Below, in pieces: positions 1 to 15,949 of a stretch of 64,000 nt of DNA. The notes below the pieces were generated by a model. That model made no database searches. It saw only the letters and a list, made by a program, of their open reading frames with translations, and had not been told where the DNA came from. The DNA lies in the NCBI RefSeq assembly GCF_040958095.1, contig NC_091219.1:27098477-27162476 (forward strand), read 5' to 3'. Position 1 is the stretch's first letter; each line of letters begins with the position of its first letter. A program made the position numbers and the translations under genes. The stretch is from Procambarus clarkii (taxonomy: Eukaryota > Arthropoda > Malacostraca > Decapoda > Cambaridae).

Positions 1-602
1 CCTTTGTGAACATCTGTTACCTGCAACTTGCCCAGTATACGTTAGATAAAGACCTACTATAATGGCAACATTTACTTCATTAAAGAAGTGTTGTTATATA
101 GATGTTGTTGAGGGCAGCCCAGGACCCGGAGCTTGATCACTCAGCTTGTTACTGGTGCGTTAAATACCAGCGACTAACATCAGTTTATGAGAATATTCAA
201 CTTTTCCTCTACTCAGGTTCGTTCTTCTCGCCATTTCTATCAGCTGATCCTCTGTAAACAAACCGGCCCCCCGGCGCGCGCACCAGCTGATTAAGTAAAC
301 AAAGATGATCCAATCAGGTGATGCCTCTTGCATTTGTTTTGGCTATTGGCAGGAGTTTTGTAATTCAGTTCGTCGCTTTTGCCGTGCGTATGAGCAGATG
401 AAACTGACGGCGGAACTCGGGGAAGTGCACCAGGTAATTGATAATGAGCTGGAATAGCAAGTAGTAAGACAAATGACAATTCAAATATGACCTCGAGTAG
501 CATTAGTGAATATAGAATGTCAAAAATACTTCGGAAAGGTACATTACAAACCAGGACTTAGGAACTAACGCTCGACATATCAAGCGCATCGAAATGAGAA
601 AC

Positions 603-605
<3 letters not shown>

Positions 606-676
<71 letters not shown>
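606..676. repeat. (CA)n microsatellite
   Basis: About 71 bases of unbroken CA dinucleotides in non-coding sequence upstream of the Beat-like exon. Confidence 0.97.
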
Positions 677-677
<1 letters not shown>

Positions 678-944
678 TAAATACAAACCCTTCCAAAAAG
701 ATGTTCTTAAACTAATTTGCCAAGTGTCCCCTCCCTCCCTCCCTCCCTCCCACAAGAGCATAAGCAGATTACACCAGTAAATCAAACGATCCAACAGCTT
801 TGCTTCCTGCTGACACCCTTACTGACAACCCTCCTGATGCTGCCACCCTTGTTGACACTCTTCCTGACACGCTATTGCTGACAGTTGGTTGACAAGCGTC
901 TCTCTCCCCCTTGCAGTAACGCCCCCTCTCCTCCCTCTCCCCAG

Positions 945-4401
<3,457 letters not shown>

Positions 4402-4982
4402 TGGACAGGAGGCCCTGATGGACAGCTGCGACTAATGGAGGCGTGCCGCTGGCGGGATGGTGCCACTAGTGTGCAGGTGCCGCACCGCAGGTGTTGATAA
4501 TAATTGACATATGCACTGATAAGCAAGTAAAGCTTTCGTGGACATGAAAGGCACATCTGGGCGAGGAAGTCTTCGCTAACCACTAGAATAAATGGCGGAA
4601 AGATGTCTTTGTTTAGCGACAGAAACATGGACGAGTGAATGACTTCATGACTAAGGCATTGACGGGTAGAGGGAAGCCTGCATGTACTGCCAGGGTTTAA
4701 ATTTCCTCCAAATGAATTTAGATTAGTTTACGGTGCTTCTGTTAGTAACTGTTGTCACTCTACTCTTTTTCTGCTACAGTTAGTGGCTGGCACTTTGTGA
4801 GAACATGTGGCACTTTTAGCGAGAGGTGGAAGCCCTTGCGGCATGCTGAGAGGCAGTTGGAAGACCGTCCACCACTCAGAACCATGTGCGAGGCATTGTT
4901 AACTCTTAGAAGCAGGTCGAGGCATTATAGCACTTTGAGAAGCAACTGGAAAACTTGTGAAGAGTGACAGCCGCACACTGTT
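4402..4982. other. Beat-like 3' UTR and intergenic sequence
   Basis: After the stop there is unique-looking sequence with one poly(A) signal (4587) and no further open frame that I can support. Confidence 0.4.
4587..4592 (+). terminator. Candidate poly(A) signal of the Beat-like gene
   Basis: AATAAA lies 186 bases after the stop codon. It is the first canonical hexamer downstream on this strand, a normal distance for a 3' UTR. There is no direct evidence for cleavage. Confidence 0.4.
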
Positions 4983-5780
4983 GATCCGCTGTGAGACAGT
5001 TGGTAGCCCTGATGCTCCGCTGTGAGACAGTTGGTAGCCCTGATGCTCCGCTGTGAGACAGTTGGTAGCCTTGATGCTCCGCTGTGAGACAGTTGGTAGC
5101 CCTGATGCTCCGCTGTGAGACAGTTGGTAGCCCTGATGCTCCGCTGTGAGACAGTTGGTAGCCCTGATGCTCCACTGTGAGACAGTTGGTAGCCCTGATG
5201 CTCCGCTGTGAGACAGTTGGTAGCCCTGATGCTCCGCTGTGAGACAGTTGGTAGCCCTGATGCTCCGCTGTGAGACAGGTGGTAGCCCTGATGCTCCGCT
5301 GTGAGACAGTTGGTAGCCCTGATGCTCCGCTGTGAGACAGTTGGTAGCCCTGATGCTCCGCTGTGAGACAGTTGGTAGCCCTGATGCTCCGCTGTGAGAC
5401 AGTTGGTAGCCCTGATGCTCCGCTGTGAGACAGTTGGTAGCCCTGATGCTCCGCTGTGAGACAGTAGGTAGCCCTGATGCTCCGCTGTGAGACAGTTGGT
5501 AGCCCTGATGCTCGGCTGTGAGACAGTTGGTAGCCCTGATGCTCGGCTGTGAGAGTTAGTAGCCCTGATGCTCCGCTGTGAGACAGTTGGTAGCCCTGAT
5601 GCTCGGCTGAGACAGTTGGTAGCCCTGATGCTCGGCTGAGACAGTTGGTAGCCCTGATGCTCGGCTGTGAGACAGTTGGTAGCCCTGATGCTCGGCTGTG
5701 AGACAGTTGGTAGCCCTGATGCTCGGCTGAGACTGTTGGTAGCCCTGATGCTCGGCTGTGAGACAGTTGGTAGCCCTGAC
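4983..5780. repeat. 31-bp minisatellite, about 26 units
   Basis: The unit contains GCTGTGAGACAGTTGGTAGC followed by CCTGATGCTCC. Later units change CTCC to CTCGG or lose three bases (GGCTGAGAC). Open frames on the minus strand are artefacts of the period. There are no spacers, so this is not a CRISPR array. Confidence 0.96.
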
Positions 5781-6184
5781 AGCTGCTAGAGACAACACAA
5801 GCGTCTCCCAGTGAAATCTCCTCGTAGCTTGCCTAACACTGGTAGTATAGGTCTCTGCCTGTCTCCTAGCAGGCTAGCTGAAACTCCTCTTCTGTCCTAG
5901 CTAATGGCCATCCTTGGGGATATTCAGCACTACTAGCCTCAACTAGAAATTTAAAACCCAGCACTCCAGGCATTTCCTAACCACAAGACATCTTAGTAAG
6001 GGTCTAGCACTCCTAGCCCGTTCTAACCACCAGACATGCTACATCCCAGCACTCTCAGCCTCTCCTAGCCACAGAATATCCCAGATTGTATCCAGCGTTC
6101 CTAATCCCTCCAATCTTCACGTTAATGCGAGTTTACAAGAACGATGACCTTCATAGACCGCCAACCTCACAATCACTCATATAT

Positions 6185-6700
6185 GAATTGAAATTGAAAT
6201 AAGTTTATTGAGGTAAAATACACACAAAGGGATGAGGTAGCTCAAGCTATTCTCACCCCATTCAGTACAACGTGTTAATATATACATAGACACACATCAC
6301 AAATAAACACATTACCAAACATTTTGAGGTAAAAATATACATTTCCTCCCTCACAAGTAGTATGTTATCAGACGTACACACAAATACTTTTATGACCTAG
6401 GTATACTGTATAGACAATTTGCAAGACTCCTGCAGATAATTCAACAAAATATTACAATCTTGGTGCAAAATTCTTATATCTCTCAAGAATATCATCAACC
6501 TTTCCGTTGTGACACATCCAGGCTATTTGTTCAGGAACAGTCCTTATCTCAGTGTTTCTATATACACTAATCAACGGACAATCAAGAATATAATGGGCAA
6601 GGGTGTGAGACCTTAACATACCACATAGTTTACACTTCGTGTCATTACCATGAACATCTATCCCATATTCCCAGTAATATTTGTACCCAAGCCTGAGCCA
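6185..6700 (-). mobile_element. LINE 3' end: C-terminal zinc-finger region and tail
   Basis: Reverse complement reads LRLGYKYYWEYGIDV, then CKLCGMLRSHTLAHYILDC, then WMCHNGKVDDILERYKNFAP. This Cys-x2-Cys...His...Cys pattern is common at the end of LINE reverse transcriptases. The element ends in a tail of ATTTCAATTTC type preceded by AATAAA (6185-6215). It matches the copies at 36.5 and 37.4 kb. Only the 3' end is kept. Confidence 0.7.
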
Positions 6701-6714
6701 TCACTCATATACTG

Positions 6715-7325
6715 CCAACCTTATTACTCGGCAGGTCTGCCAACCTCACAACCCCGCAGGCCTGCCAACCTCACAAAATTCCAGGGCTTGTTTCTCCTAA
6801 GAATGTCATAAAAATCTCACACATTTCCCAGCCTTGCCAACCTCGCACGAAATCTCAGGCTTGCCAACCTGACACACACACACACACCCTCCAGGTCTCA
6901 AGCACACAATCCCCCAGGCACCACACACTCTCACATACAAATGTAAGGTGTGCCAGCCTCACGGAACTTCCTTATCTTACACACAACTCAGGTCTATCAA
7001 TCATATAGACAGTTCACAGGCCTGCCAACCTCACAATCAACTTGCAGGCCTACCAACCTCACAAAAAACTCACAGGCCTCTCAACCTAACACACAACTCT
7101 CAGGTCTGTCAACCTCGCACACTATCCCCCATGGCTGCCAACATCACACTATCCCCCAGGTTCACCACCATCATATGCTGCTCCCCCAGGCCTACCAATT
7201 TCACCTACTTAACTCCCTAGGACTGCAACCTTACATACTACCTCCCAAGTCTGCCAACCTCACGCACTGCCTCCAGGCCAGCCAACCTCACACATTAATT
7301 CCCAGGCCTGCAAGCCTGACGACTC
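6715..7325. repeat. Degenerate ~30-bp repeats with CTGCCAACCTCACA
   Basis: About 20 diverged units sharing GGCCTGCCAACCTCACA-like cores with variable spacers. No convincing gene; the open frames follow the repeat period. Confidence 0.75.
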
Positions 7326-7329
7326 CCCC

Positions 7330-8160
7330 AAGCTTATTACTACTGTAAGTATAGGTGTGTGTACATTATCATAGGTTGGTACCACTGTGTACTTACCCGA
7401 TGTGAACCAGTAGGTTAAAGCATTGTATATTGTCAGTTGAAGGTCTTGGTGTATGTAAACGTGTGTATGGGCTCACACACACCCACGCATACATACACAT
7501 ATACCAATGTATATGAAGTGATGTTTATGTATACATGTATGTATGTATATGTTTAAGATTGTATATTATTCCCGTGTTATTTAAGCGAGCGTCGAGGTTG
7601 TAACTAAAGGTTTAGTGGCGATGTTGATGACAACCACAACAGCTCACTCTGGCTCGCCTCCACAACCACACTGACTCGCCTCCACAACACTCACAACCAC
7701 ACAACAATAACAATCACATGGAATCCACTCCAAACTGTTATTACAGCAACACTGGTCACGATGCAGTCTTAACAACCGTACGGTTCCGTCGAATCACAAC
7801 ACACAATCACGACTGAACCCAATATACGAAGACGACAACATCAACCACAATTACCATCTGCAATTACAACAATATGACTAGAGACAAGAATATTGGTCGC
7901 ATCAACGAGTTAACCAAAATAATCAAGAATCATTTACATAATTATAACACAACTCACAATCACCACAGGAGCCACAACAACCACACAACCACTCAACCAC
8001 AACAACCACAACAACCCAGTGTTGGTCCGCTGTGGTTGGCGTATCTTAGGGAGTGTGTCTTAGGGACTCTGGCTTCACAGGTAAATGTTTGTAATGAAAT
8101 GAATCAATTTAGAACTGATTAATTAGGGAATTAATGACGGTGCAATTATAAGACAAGTTT
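7330..8160. other. Low-complexity CA/CAA-rich stretch without gene
   Basis: Holds short CA-rich and ATGTATGT motifs and many CAACCACAA strings. I see no exon, RNA gene or recognisable element. Confidence 0.5.
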
Positions 8161-8164
8161 ATTG

Positions 8165-8430
8165 ATGGGTTGACCTTGGTTGACTGTGGTTGATAGTGGT
8201 TGACTGTGGTTGATAGTGGTTGAAAGTGGTTGACTGTGGTTAATAGTGGTTGACTGTTGATAGTGGTTGACTGATGTTGACTTCTTGGTTGACTGTGATT
8301 CACCACTTGGTTGACTGTGGTTGACCTGTTGATCGATCACTTGCTTAGCCACTGGGTGAACCAGTTGGTTGACCCACTTGGTTGACCCCTTGGTTGACCC
8401 CTTGGTTGACCCCTTGGTTGACCAGTTGGG
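8165..8430. repeat. Short tandem repeats of GGTTGACTGTGGTTGATAGT type
   Basis: Degenerate 11-13 bp units (GTGGTTGACT, GTGGTTGATA), then CTTGGTTGACCCC repeated four to five times at 8367-8420. Confidence 0.85.
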
Positions 8431-9840
8431 TGGCTGCTTGCTTCAATCCTTTACCTGTCGAATAAACACTTGAAACAATCACAGGTAAAGTACAGCTGAA
8501 CCAATCACATCAACGCATCACTTGTAATTGCGTCATTTATATAACGTAACGGTATAAACGCCACCAATCACTGTACGCCGGAACGGGACATAAAAGGCAT
8601 AAAACAAAAGTTAATTTCAGTAACAACGAAAACGAGAATATTTTGTGGTAGTTTAATGTTAAGGAGATATGTCCTTCTTGGCCGGACCACCAGTGTTGGC
8701 CCAACTACCCGAGTGCTTCAATAAAGTGAGAACAAATGCTGGAATTTCATTTAAAGACCCAATTACGTAATTCTTTTGGTCCCCGCACACATTGTATGTG
8801 TCTTCTACACACACTGTATGTGTCCTCTACACACGTCATTTGTCCTCCACATACTGTATGTGTCCTCCAAACACTGTGTCCTCGGCACTCTTTATGTGTC
8901 CTGGACACTAACAGTATAAAGTTAACTCGCAACATAAGTATGGGGAGAACATTCATCAATTGCTTCAGACTCCTGACCTGTTCTTATACTATATTTATGT
9001 TCTTTTATTATCTGGTCAAGAGGTTTACCTGTTTGGTCAACAGAGAACTTGTTATGATGTCAAGATATATAAATGCTACGTTGATATTAAATTGTTCGGA
9101 GTTTCATTCAGGTTATGATTAAATGGCAGAATTATTGTGTTCTTAATATTGAATTCTTCTTTCTTTATTCCAACTGAAGAAAGTGTTACGAGCAACTTGA
9201 CTGACTTTAATAAATAAATGACTTAGGGTGTTTTAAGTTGATACCTAGACTATATATGGCACTAGTTTCGTCACCTATAAACTCAGGACCGCATATCCTT
9301 AGAGCTCTCAGAAAGATCTAAGAAAATACAGCTTGCTTTACTCTGATGATGAGATGAGTAAAAGTGTGCATAAGATCCAACATTTATTAGTTTTCTATAT
9401 ACAGAAAATTTTAAATTATATTATAATGGTAAGGAAAACAAGCAGTAACGGGAACCACCCGTTAGCCCTGCCATCTTCCTCGGGCCAAACCAGCAGTGTG
9501 AGGGGGCGAGGTGGTGGGGACGGACGTGTACCAAGATCACTCCAAGCCTGAACCCAGACCTGGGTCGGGGTCGAGGATGCCTTGTTTGGTGGACACGTAA
9601 GTCGTATCTTTCTTGTATTCTGTATAGATTTAGTGTGTAAGGCGCACCGGAGTCGAGTCCGCTGTCGCCAGGTGAGGGAGACGGGTCTTGATGTGGAGGT
9701 GATATATGTATGACAATGACTGAAATATATATTCTCAAACCTCTGATTAAGTTAGGTTAGGTGAGGATGGATAGTATAGCCATTTTTTAATAATATCAAA
9801 TACAGTAAATATGCAAGTAGGACACCAACGCCGCATTGCC
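8431..9840. other. Non-coding stretch; short ~20-bp repeats at 8795-8915
   Basis: At 8795-8915 a unit like ACACTGTATGTGTCCTC is repeated about six times. The rest is AT-rich with no supported gene. Confidence 0.5.
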
Positions 9841-9845
9841 CATCT

Positions 9846-11489
9846 GGTGAACTCGCTTTCATCGGGGAAGTATGCTGGGAAACGGACGAACATCCGTACC
9901 TTAGGTATGCGCCTGCGGTCGGATATCCCATCTTCTGTCCGGCTGCTGGGTTACTACGTTCGGGTGTATTATGCCCGGCAGCCCCGTACCTGTTTCCGTT
10001 GTGGCCAGTTAGGGCATCAGGCTGCCGGGTGCTCTGAGGCCCATGCTGCACCTGTTAACTTGTTCCGGGAAGAGGATTTCCCGCCGCTCCCTCAGAGCGT
10101 GGATTCTAGAGATGAAGAGGGGCAGGTCCCGTTCACTGCTGATGGCCCCCCCCCCCCGCCTGTGTCACCCGACATGCCCCCGGTGGTTGTTGTCCCTCCT
10201 CCGGGTGTTCCGGTGGCTCCTGTCGCTGGTCAATTCGCTGTGCCTGTTGCTCCCGAGGGTCTTCCGGGTGGTCTCTGCGAGTCGTCTACATCTTCCTCGT
10301 CTCCTGCTGCTGTGCGTGGCCCTGAGCCCTCGCCAGGTGTTACGGCTGTGCTGGGTGCTGGGAACATCCTGTAGTGTGCGGCCCGGTTCCCCATGTGGTT
10401 GAGGCTGCTGCCGTACTGCGACGGGCGTCGGTTCGCACGGTTTGTGAGGCCCGTGGTTCTGGATCCGCCTCCGGCAGTGAGGATGTGCGGCCGGTGCCCA
10501 AGCGTTCCAGGCGTTCTTCAACTGCTTGGGCTAATGTGGAGAACTTCGGCACAGGTGGAGCTTCGGGCGATGATGTGGCGGTTCCGGGTGCTTCGCGTTC
10601 TACGACGCTGGTGGTGGCTGACGTCCATGTGTCAGCTGTTGACAATGGTTGTACGTATGATTTACCTCCTGTTCTTTCTCCTGCAGAAGGTTCTCCGCAG
10701 TGGGTGGTGGTTGCTCCTACAGACGTGGATGGTGAGAGTTCTGGTGCGAGCCGAGGCCTCAAGCTGGTACTGAAGAAGGATGCCAAGCGTGGGGGGTCCC
10801 TGCAGATGCAACGTCCGGTGGTTGACGCGGGGCCCTGTGAGGCGGCCGAGGAGGCTCCCAGTGCGCTGCCCATTGCCCGGCCTCGTGGGAAGGAGCCCCT
10901 CCCTCTCGTCTTGGCCTCCGGCGTGCCGCATGATGATCAGCATCCTTTGCGGTTTGACATTGTTGACCGCGTGCATCCTGTTCCCGTGGTGCCCTTCTTC
11001 CATCTGGGTACAGCGGGCTCGGTGTTTTGTTGTGGGTGTGCCAGAGTTGATGCCTGATCCTCGTACTGTTAATAAGGAACCTGTTCCGGATGACATCCAT
11101 GTTACTGTGGGAGGCGTATTGTGTTCGATTCCCGGCGGCGGAGTGGCCGGATAAGTATGAACAATTTGAGTAGTCTGTGAGCTTGCTGTGACCTGTGGTT
11201 TGTTACAATGTGTTGTACCTATTGTGCGCCCTTCAGGCCGGTGTTGTGTTTTTCATGACCGTTGTTTTGTTGTATTTATTATATTTCCGTTACCCTTCTG
11301 TCCGGTGTTGTTTCATTGTATTTATGCTCATTGTTGTGTTTTTGTTGTCGGCCCTTCAGGCCGGTATTTAGTGTATTTGTTACTTTGTATTAATTTGTTT
11401 TGTGCTTTTGTATTTTTTTGTCTGTTATTGGTTTATTATTTTATTGTATTTATTGTATTGTATTTATTCGCATGTAAAAATAAAAAAAA
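9846..11489 (+). mobile_element. ORF1-only LINE-like element, copy 1 (5'-truncated)
   Basis: Homologous from GGTGAAC at 9846 to the element at 19056-21161. It has the same CCHC knuckle (CFRCGQLGHQAAGC, about 9988-10029), the same Pro/Val/Ser-rich middle and the same C-terminal region ending in WPDKYE. The same T-rich 3' UTR follows, with GGCCCTTCAGGCCGG palindromes and a 3' end GCATGTAAAAATAAAAAAAAA. The coding frame is broken at least once, so this copy is dead. No target-site duplication was found by eye. Confidence 0.75.
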
Positions 11490-11499
11490 AGTTGTTAAT

Positions 11500-12630
11500 G
11501 GGAGCTAATACTCTATCCCTATACTGATAGATCACTTTCCGTGACGCAGCTAAACAACGAGTCTGGAAATGTACTGTTTTTGTTCTATAATAGGTTAGGT
11601 TGGTTCGGTAAGGTTTATGAAGTGAATAACAGAACATGAGCGAAAAAATACGAGCAAAAGCATCCGAATTTCGTCTCTGATGAAACACAGTACAGTCGAG
11701 GTATTGAGAGCGATTAAGAGATTGCACTAATGTGTGAACCTCTTAGGAACCGCATGTACTAAAAGCTTTGCACTCATTGGTGGTTCGGACCGCATTAGGG
11801 ATGAAGACCTTAGTGAAGATAACTGCAGAAGGCCGTATTTCAAAAACATGAGAGGTAGCTTTTACTCATTGAAGTTCATATATATATACATATGTACACT
11901 GAATGAGTGTTTTGATTTGATATATGCTGCAGTAGTGTGTGGGGACATGTTTTTGAGCGACTGAGAGACGTACATAGAACTAGCAGTGAAGGAGGAATTA
12001 AATGAAAATGTCTGAGTGTTCGTATAGCCTGTTTTGAAAAATTATTGGGTTACTATTGAAACCCCTGTTGAAGTCTCCCTATGCTCAATAAACGATCTTT
12101 GAAGAAAGATTGACAAAGCTTAAATTACATTCTCTAGAAAGGCGAAGAAATAGGGATGACACGATAGAGGTGTGAGTGAATGGACATGTCAAAGGGGGAT
12201 ATTAATAGGCTATTAATACTATAAACATGAGACAGAACACGAAACAATGGGTATAAATTAGATAAGTTTAGAATTTTAGGAAAAAAGACCTGGGTAAATA
12301 CTAATTCGGTAACAGGGATGAACGCTGAGATACATGAAAGTTCATGCTCTGTGTTCCTCCCCCTTGTTTCATACGAAATGAATAGTAGATTTCATTAATT
12401 TCTATGCTCAATAAACCATCCTTGGATGTGCCATATAAATAACAAGAACGAACTTGGAAGCTTAACTGAGGTAAGGTAAAAGACGGGCCCCAAGTCGTGT
12501 CCCGCAGGAAAAGCAAAACGGACACGACTTGGGCCATATTCCACTACTGATGAGTATGGGGTGCACAATAATCTAGCCACCTCCGGCGGCAACAGTCAAA
12601 AACTCTCAAACCACAGCTTTAGGGGCGGTA
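11500..12630. other. Intergenic, no gene seen
   Basis: AT-rich sequence with short open frames only. I found no repeat family shared with the rest of the window. Confidence 0.45.
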
Positions 12631-12639
12631 AGGGGTCAC

Positions 12640-13230
12640 CACCCCCCCCTCACCGTCTAAGGGGGGGCCAACACCCCCCTCACCGTCTAAGGGGGGGCCA
12701 ACACCCCCCTCACCGTCTAAGGGGGGCCAACACCCCCCTCACCGTCTAAGGGGGGCCAACACCCCCCTCACCGTCTAAGGGGGGCCAACACCCCCCTCAC
12801 CGTCTAAGGGGGGCCAACACCCCCCTCACCGTCTAAGGGGGCCAACACCCCCCTCACCGTCTAAGGGGGGCCAACACCCCCTCTCACCGTCTAAGGGGGG
12901 GCCAACACCCCCTCTCACCGTCTAAGGGGGGCCAACACCCCCCCCTCACCGTCTAAGGGGGGGCCAACAACCCCCTCACCATCTAAGGGGGGGGACCAAC
13001 AACCCCCCTCACCGTCTATGAGGGGGGCCAACACCCCCCCCCCCTCACCGTCTATGGGGGGGCCAACACCCCCCCTTCACCGTCAATGGGGGGTCAACAC
13101 CCCCCTCACCGTCAATGGGGGGTCAACACCCCCTCACCGTCTAAGGGGGGAGGCCAAAACCCCCCCTCACCGTCAATGGGGGGGGCCAACACCCTCCCCC
13201 CCCCCCTCACCGTCTAAGGGAAGGGGTGTC
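12640..13230. repeat. ~29-bp G/C-skewed minisatellite
   Basis: About 20 units containing CCCCTCACCGTCTAAGGGGG and GGCCAACACC, with variable G and C run lengths. Later units read GTCAATGG instead of GTCTAAGG. The complementary G and C runs in each unit could form small hairpins. Confidence 0.95.
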
Positions 13231-13631
13231 TCCTGACCACCGGGGGGGGGGGTGGAGGGGGGAATCATTAGCCAACAACAATCAAGACGATGAAAGTTTC
13301 ACCGTGACTTGGTTAGCTCCTCCGGCCTCTGTTTATAAATGAACGTCAAATAAGATTTGACTTGAACTGTGGACACAAATGTTTGGCAGGAACGCTGGTG
13401 CCCTCTGACCAGTCCGTCCCCACACAGTGGTCAAATGCTCGTCAAACCAGCCGCCAAACCCCTTTAAGTAAGGAACACTTCACCCACTACTCCCACAACC
13501 CGTCCTCGACATGTTCCCACAACCCGTCCTCAAGGACAGAGATCGTCAGTGAAGGTTCGAACGTCGTCTGTGACCTGTTCTCTTACAAATTACGTCTGAA
13601 TTTGGCGTTGGTATATGACTGTCGGCGTGTG

Positions 13632-14098
13632 CGTGTGTGTGTACTTACCTAGATGTGCTCCGACGGTTGAGCTAGGCTCCGGGTCCCGCCTTCCAAACGT
13701 TTTTAGATTAATTCACTGACTCATTTCTCACACATTTATCATATTTACATTTAAAACTTTGAATCGAATTAGCTTCAACGACTAACCTGTTCTACTTATT
13801 GACATCTGATGCTGAAAAAGTTCTTTCTGGCGTCCCTGTGACTCATTTGAGTCCCTTTTTCACCTTTGACCCGTCGTTGTGCTGTTAGCTCTGAACGATG
13901 CTCATTTGTCCACCTTATCAATTTCCCTTAGAATCTTATTTTATCATAACCCCCTATATCTCCTTTCTCCTAATCTGGCAAGGTCTAATTCTGTCTTTCC
14001 TCATAGCTTAGTCCCATCAGCTCAGGAACGAGTCTTGTTTCATTTATCTGGACCTTCTCTAGTTTCTCCTTGTCCTCTTTCAGGTAAGTTCAGGTAAG
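13632..14098 (-). mobile_element. CR1/L2-type LINE 3' end, diverged
   Basis: On the minus strand it matches the 3' region seen at 16.8-17.1 kb and 43.0-43.4 kb: an R-K-x-F-F-S-like stretch (GAAAAAGTTCTTTC on +), then the terminal GGTTGAGCTAGGCTC and AGGTAAGTAC end. It is clearly older than the other copies. Confidence 0.6.
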
Positions 14099-14261
14099 TG
14101 TGTGTGTGTGTGTGGTTGCCTGTATCTCTCTCTGCCAGTCTGTCTGTGTCTCTGGCCACTCTACCTCTGTAATGTATTTGTAACGAGAATAAAATACGAA
14201 AAAAAACTAGAGATCTGCCAAGCCCTAAACAGCACATTAGCCTTTTCTGGATATCCCCCGT

Positions 14262-14374
14262 CCCCGTTCCCACCACCACCACCACCATTGCCACCACCAT
14301 CACTACCACCACCACCACTGCCACCACCACCACCACCATTGCTACCACCACCACCACCACCACCACCACCACTA
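14262..14374. repeat. (CCA)n microsatellite
   Basis: Imperfect CCA/CCG/CCAT triplets; the poly-Pro and poly-Val frames across it are artefacts. Confidence 0.93.
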
Positions 14375-14375
14375 G

Positions 14376-15930
14376 ACTACAGACCGATGTCTGTAGTCAA
14401 ATTCTCAGTCAAGTATTGCGTGTAAAGTGCTGAAGAAAGTAGTCAGGTCGAGAATGGTGGAACATTTGGAGAGGACTGACTTTTGGTCAGTATGGATCTA
14501 GAAATAGAAAATCGTCCCTGACAAACTAAAGTTCTATGACAAGGTTACTAAATAAGACAGGAAAAATACGACTGGGTACACTACTTTCCTAGATTGTCAA
14601 AAAATAATCATTTGGCACTATTCCTCATGAAGGAGTAGTGTACAAGAGGGAGAGGCAGACTGGGAGAACTGGGAAGGGGAGTACCTGAAGGACAGAAAGC
14701 CAAGAGTCACAGTGAGAGAGACGGTCTCCAGCTGGAGGAGTGTAACAAGCGGTGGTCCTGGGACCCCTGCCCTTCATAATTTATGTAAACGACCTGCGTC
14801 ACTGAGGGCGTGAGCTCGGACATGGAGTGAGCTCAGACATGTCAGTGTTTGCAGATGATACGAAGCTGATCAGAAATGTAAAAACAGAGAACTGCAGGAA
14901 GTTACAGGACCTTGATTGCGTCCAGGAGTGAGCAAAGAAGCATGGTTGCTGGAATTCAATCCCAACAAGTGTAGGGTAATGAAGATGGGAAAGAGAGAGT
15001 GAGGAGATCAGGAGAGGTGTACGCCATAGGGGCAGACAACTACAGGAATCTTTTTCAGAGACGGCACCGCTCCTGTGCCAGGTAAGTCCACTACGGGCTC
15101 ACCATAGTCCGTGCTATTTGCCCCGCTCCTGTGCCAGGTAAGTTACGGGCTCACCATAGCCTGTGCTACTTGGAACTTGTTCCGAGTAGCTGAATCTATA
15201 ACAACAACAACATGCAGGAATCTGAGTGGATATAACACTACACTCACAGCAGAGGAACACATACAGGACGACATCGGCAGCACATGGGACGCTGGCAAAA
15301 ATAAGAACACCGTTTAGAAACCTAAATCAGGACTCCTTCAAGGCCATCTATACAACAGTTGTTAAGACCAATATTGGAATACGCAGCACCGGCGTGGAAT
15401 ACGCACCTTGTGAAGTATAAAGCCAAAACTGCAGAAGCACAGAGGTTTGCAACAAGATTGGTGCCAGAGCTATATTTAAGCTATGAGGATAGGCTAGTCA
15501 TCTTGCCCGAAACGCTTTACGTAATAGTGGCTTTATTAGTATGTGTAACTCCTGTCCCGACACTTTTGCATTACTCTTATGTTCTCTGTACACACATTCT
15601 TTTGACAAAAAAAAAACCATTGAGCTGAACTGAATCTAGTGGAAATAAATATCACAACCCCTAGAGGATAGAAGAAACAGATGGGATATGATCAGAACAT
15701 AACAGATATTGAGGGGAATAAACCAGGTGGACAAGGATATCCTCTCAGATTGTGACAGTAGAAGAGGTCACTGGTGGAAGCTGGAAACACAAGTGAGTCG
15801 GAGGAATGTAAAGAAATAAGCGTACCTTGTACGGCTGGTCAACAAGTGGAATGTACCCAGAAGTTATGGAAGATCAGACTCGACAAAGAATTCGAAAGTC
15901 AGGATAGATCAATTGTAACACAACAGGTAC
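14376..15930 (+). mobile_element. CR1/L2-type LINE reverse transcriptase, broken copy A
   Basis: Translated pieces in all three frames give DYRPMSV at the start of the reverse transcriptase, a GPLPFIIYVNDL-like stretch at about 14760-14800 and the catalytic FADDTKL at about 14851-14871. FRNLNQDSFKAIYTT follows at about 15310-15360. The order matches copy B. A short 120-bp element (15505-15620) is nested inside it, and homology resumes at 15630. Many stops and frame changes; inactive. Confidence 0.75.
15505..15620 (+). mobile_element. Short CCGAAACGCTTT element, copy 1
   Basis: Starts TGCCCGAAACGCTTTACGTA and ends in an A-rich tail, inserted inside LINE copy A. Three related copies lie in the window at 18.0, 40.1 and 55.0 kb, all on the + strand. 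Confidence 0.65.
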
Positions 15931-15949
15931 AAAAAGGCTAATAGTCGAG

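Noticed and set aside
4983-5780. CRISPR-like direct repeats
   Set aside because: Units abut without unique spacers, in a eukaryotic context.
9740-9765. TTAGG telomere-like repeat
   Set aside because: Only two units (GTTAGGTTAGG); not an array.
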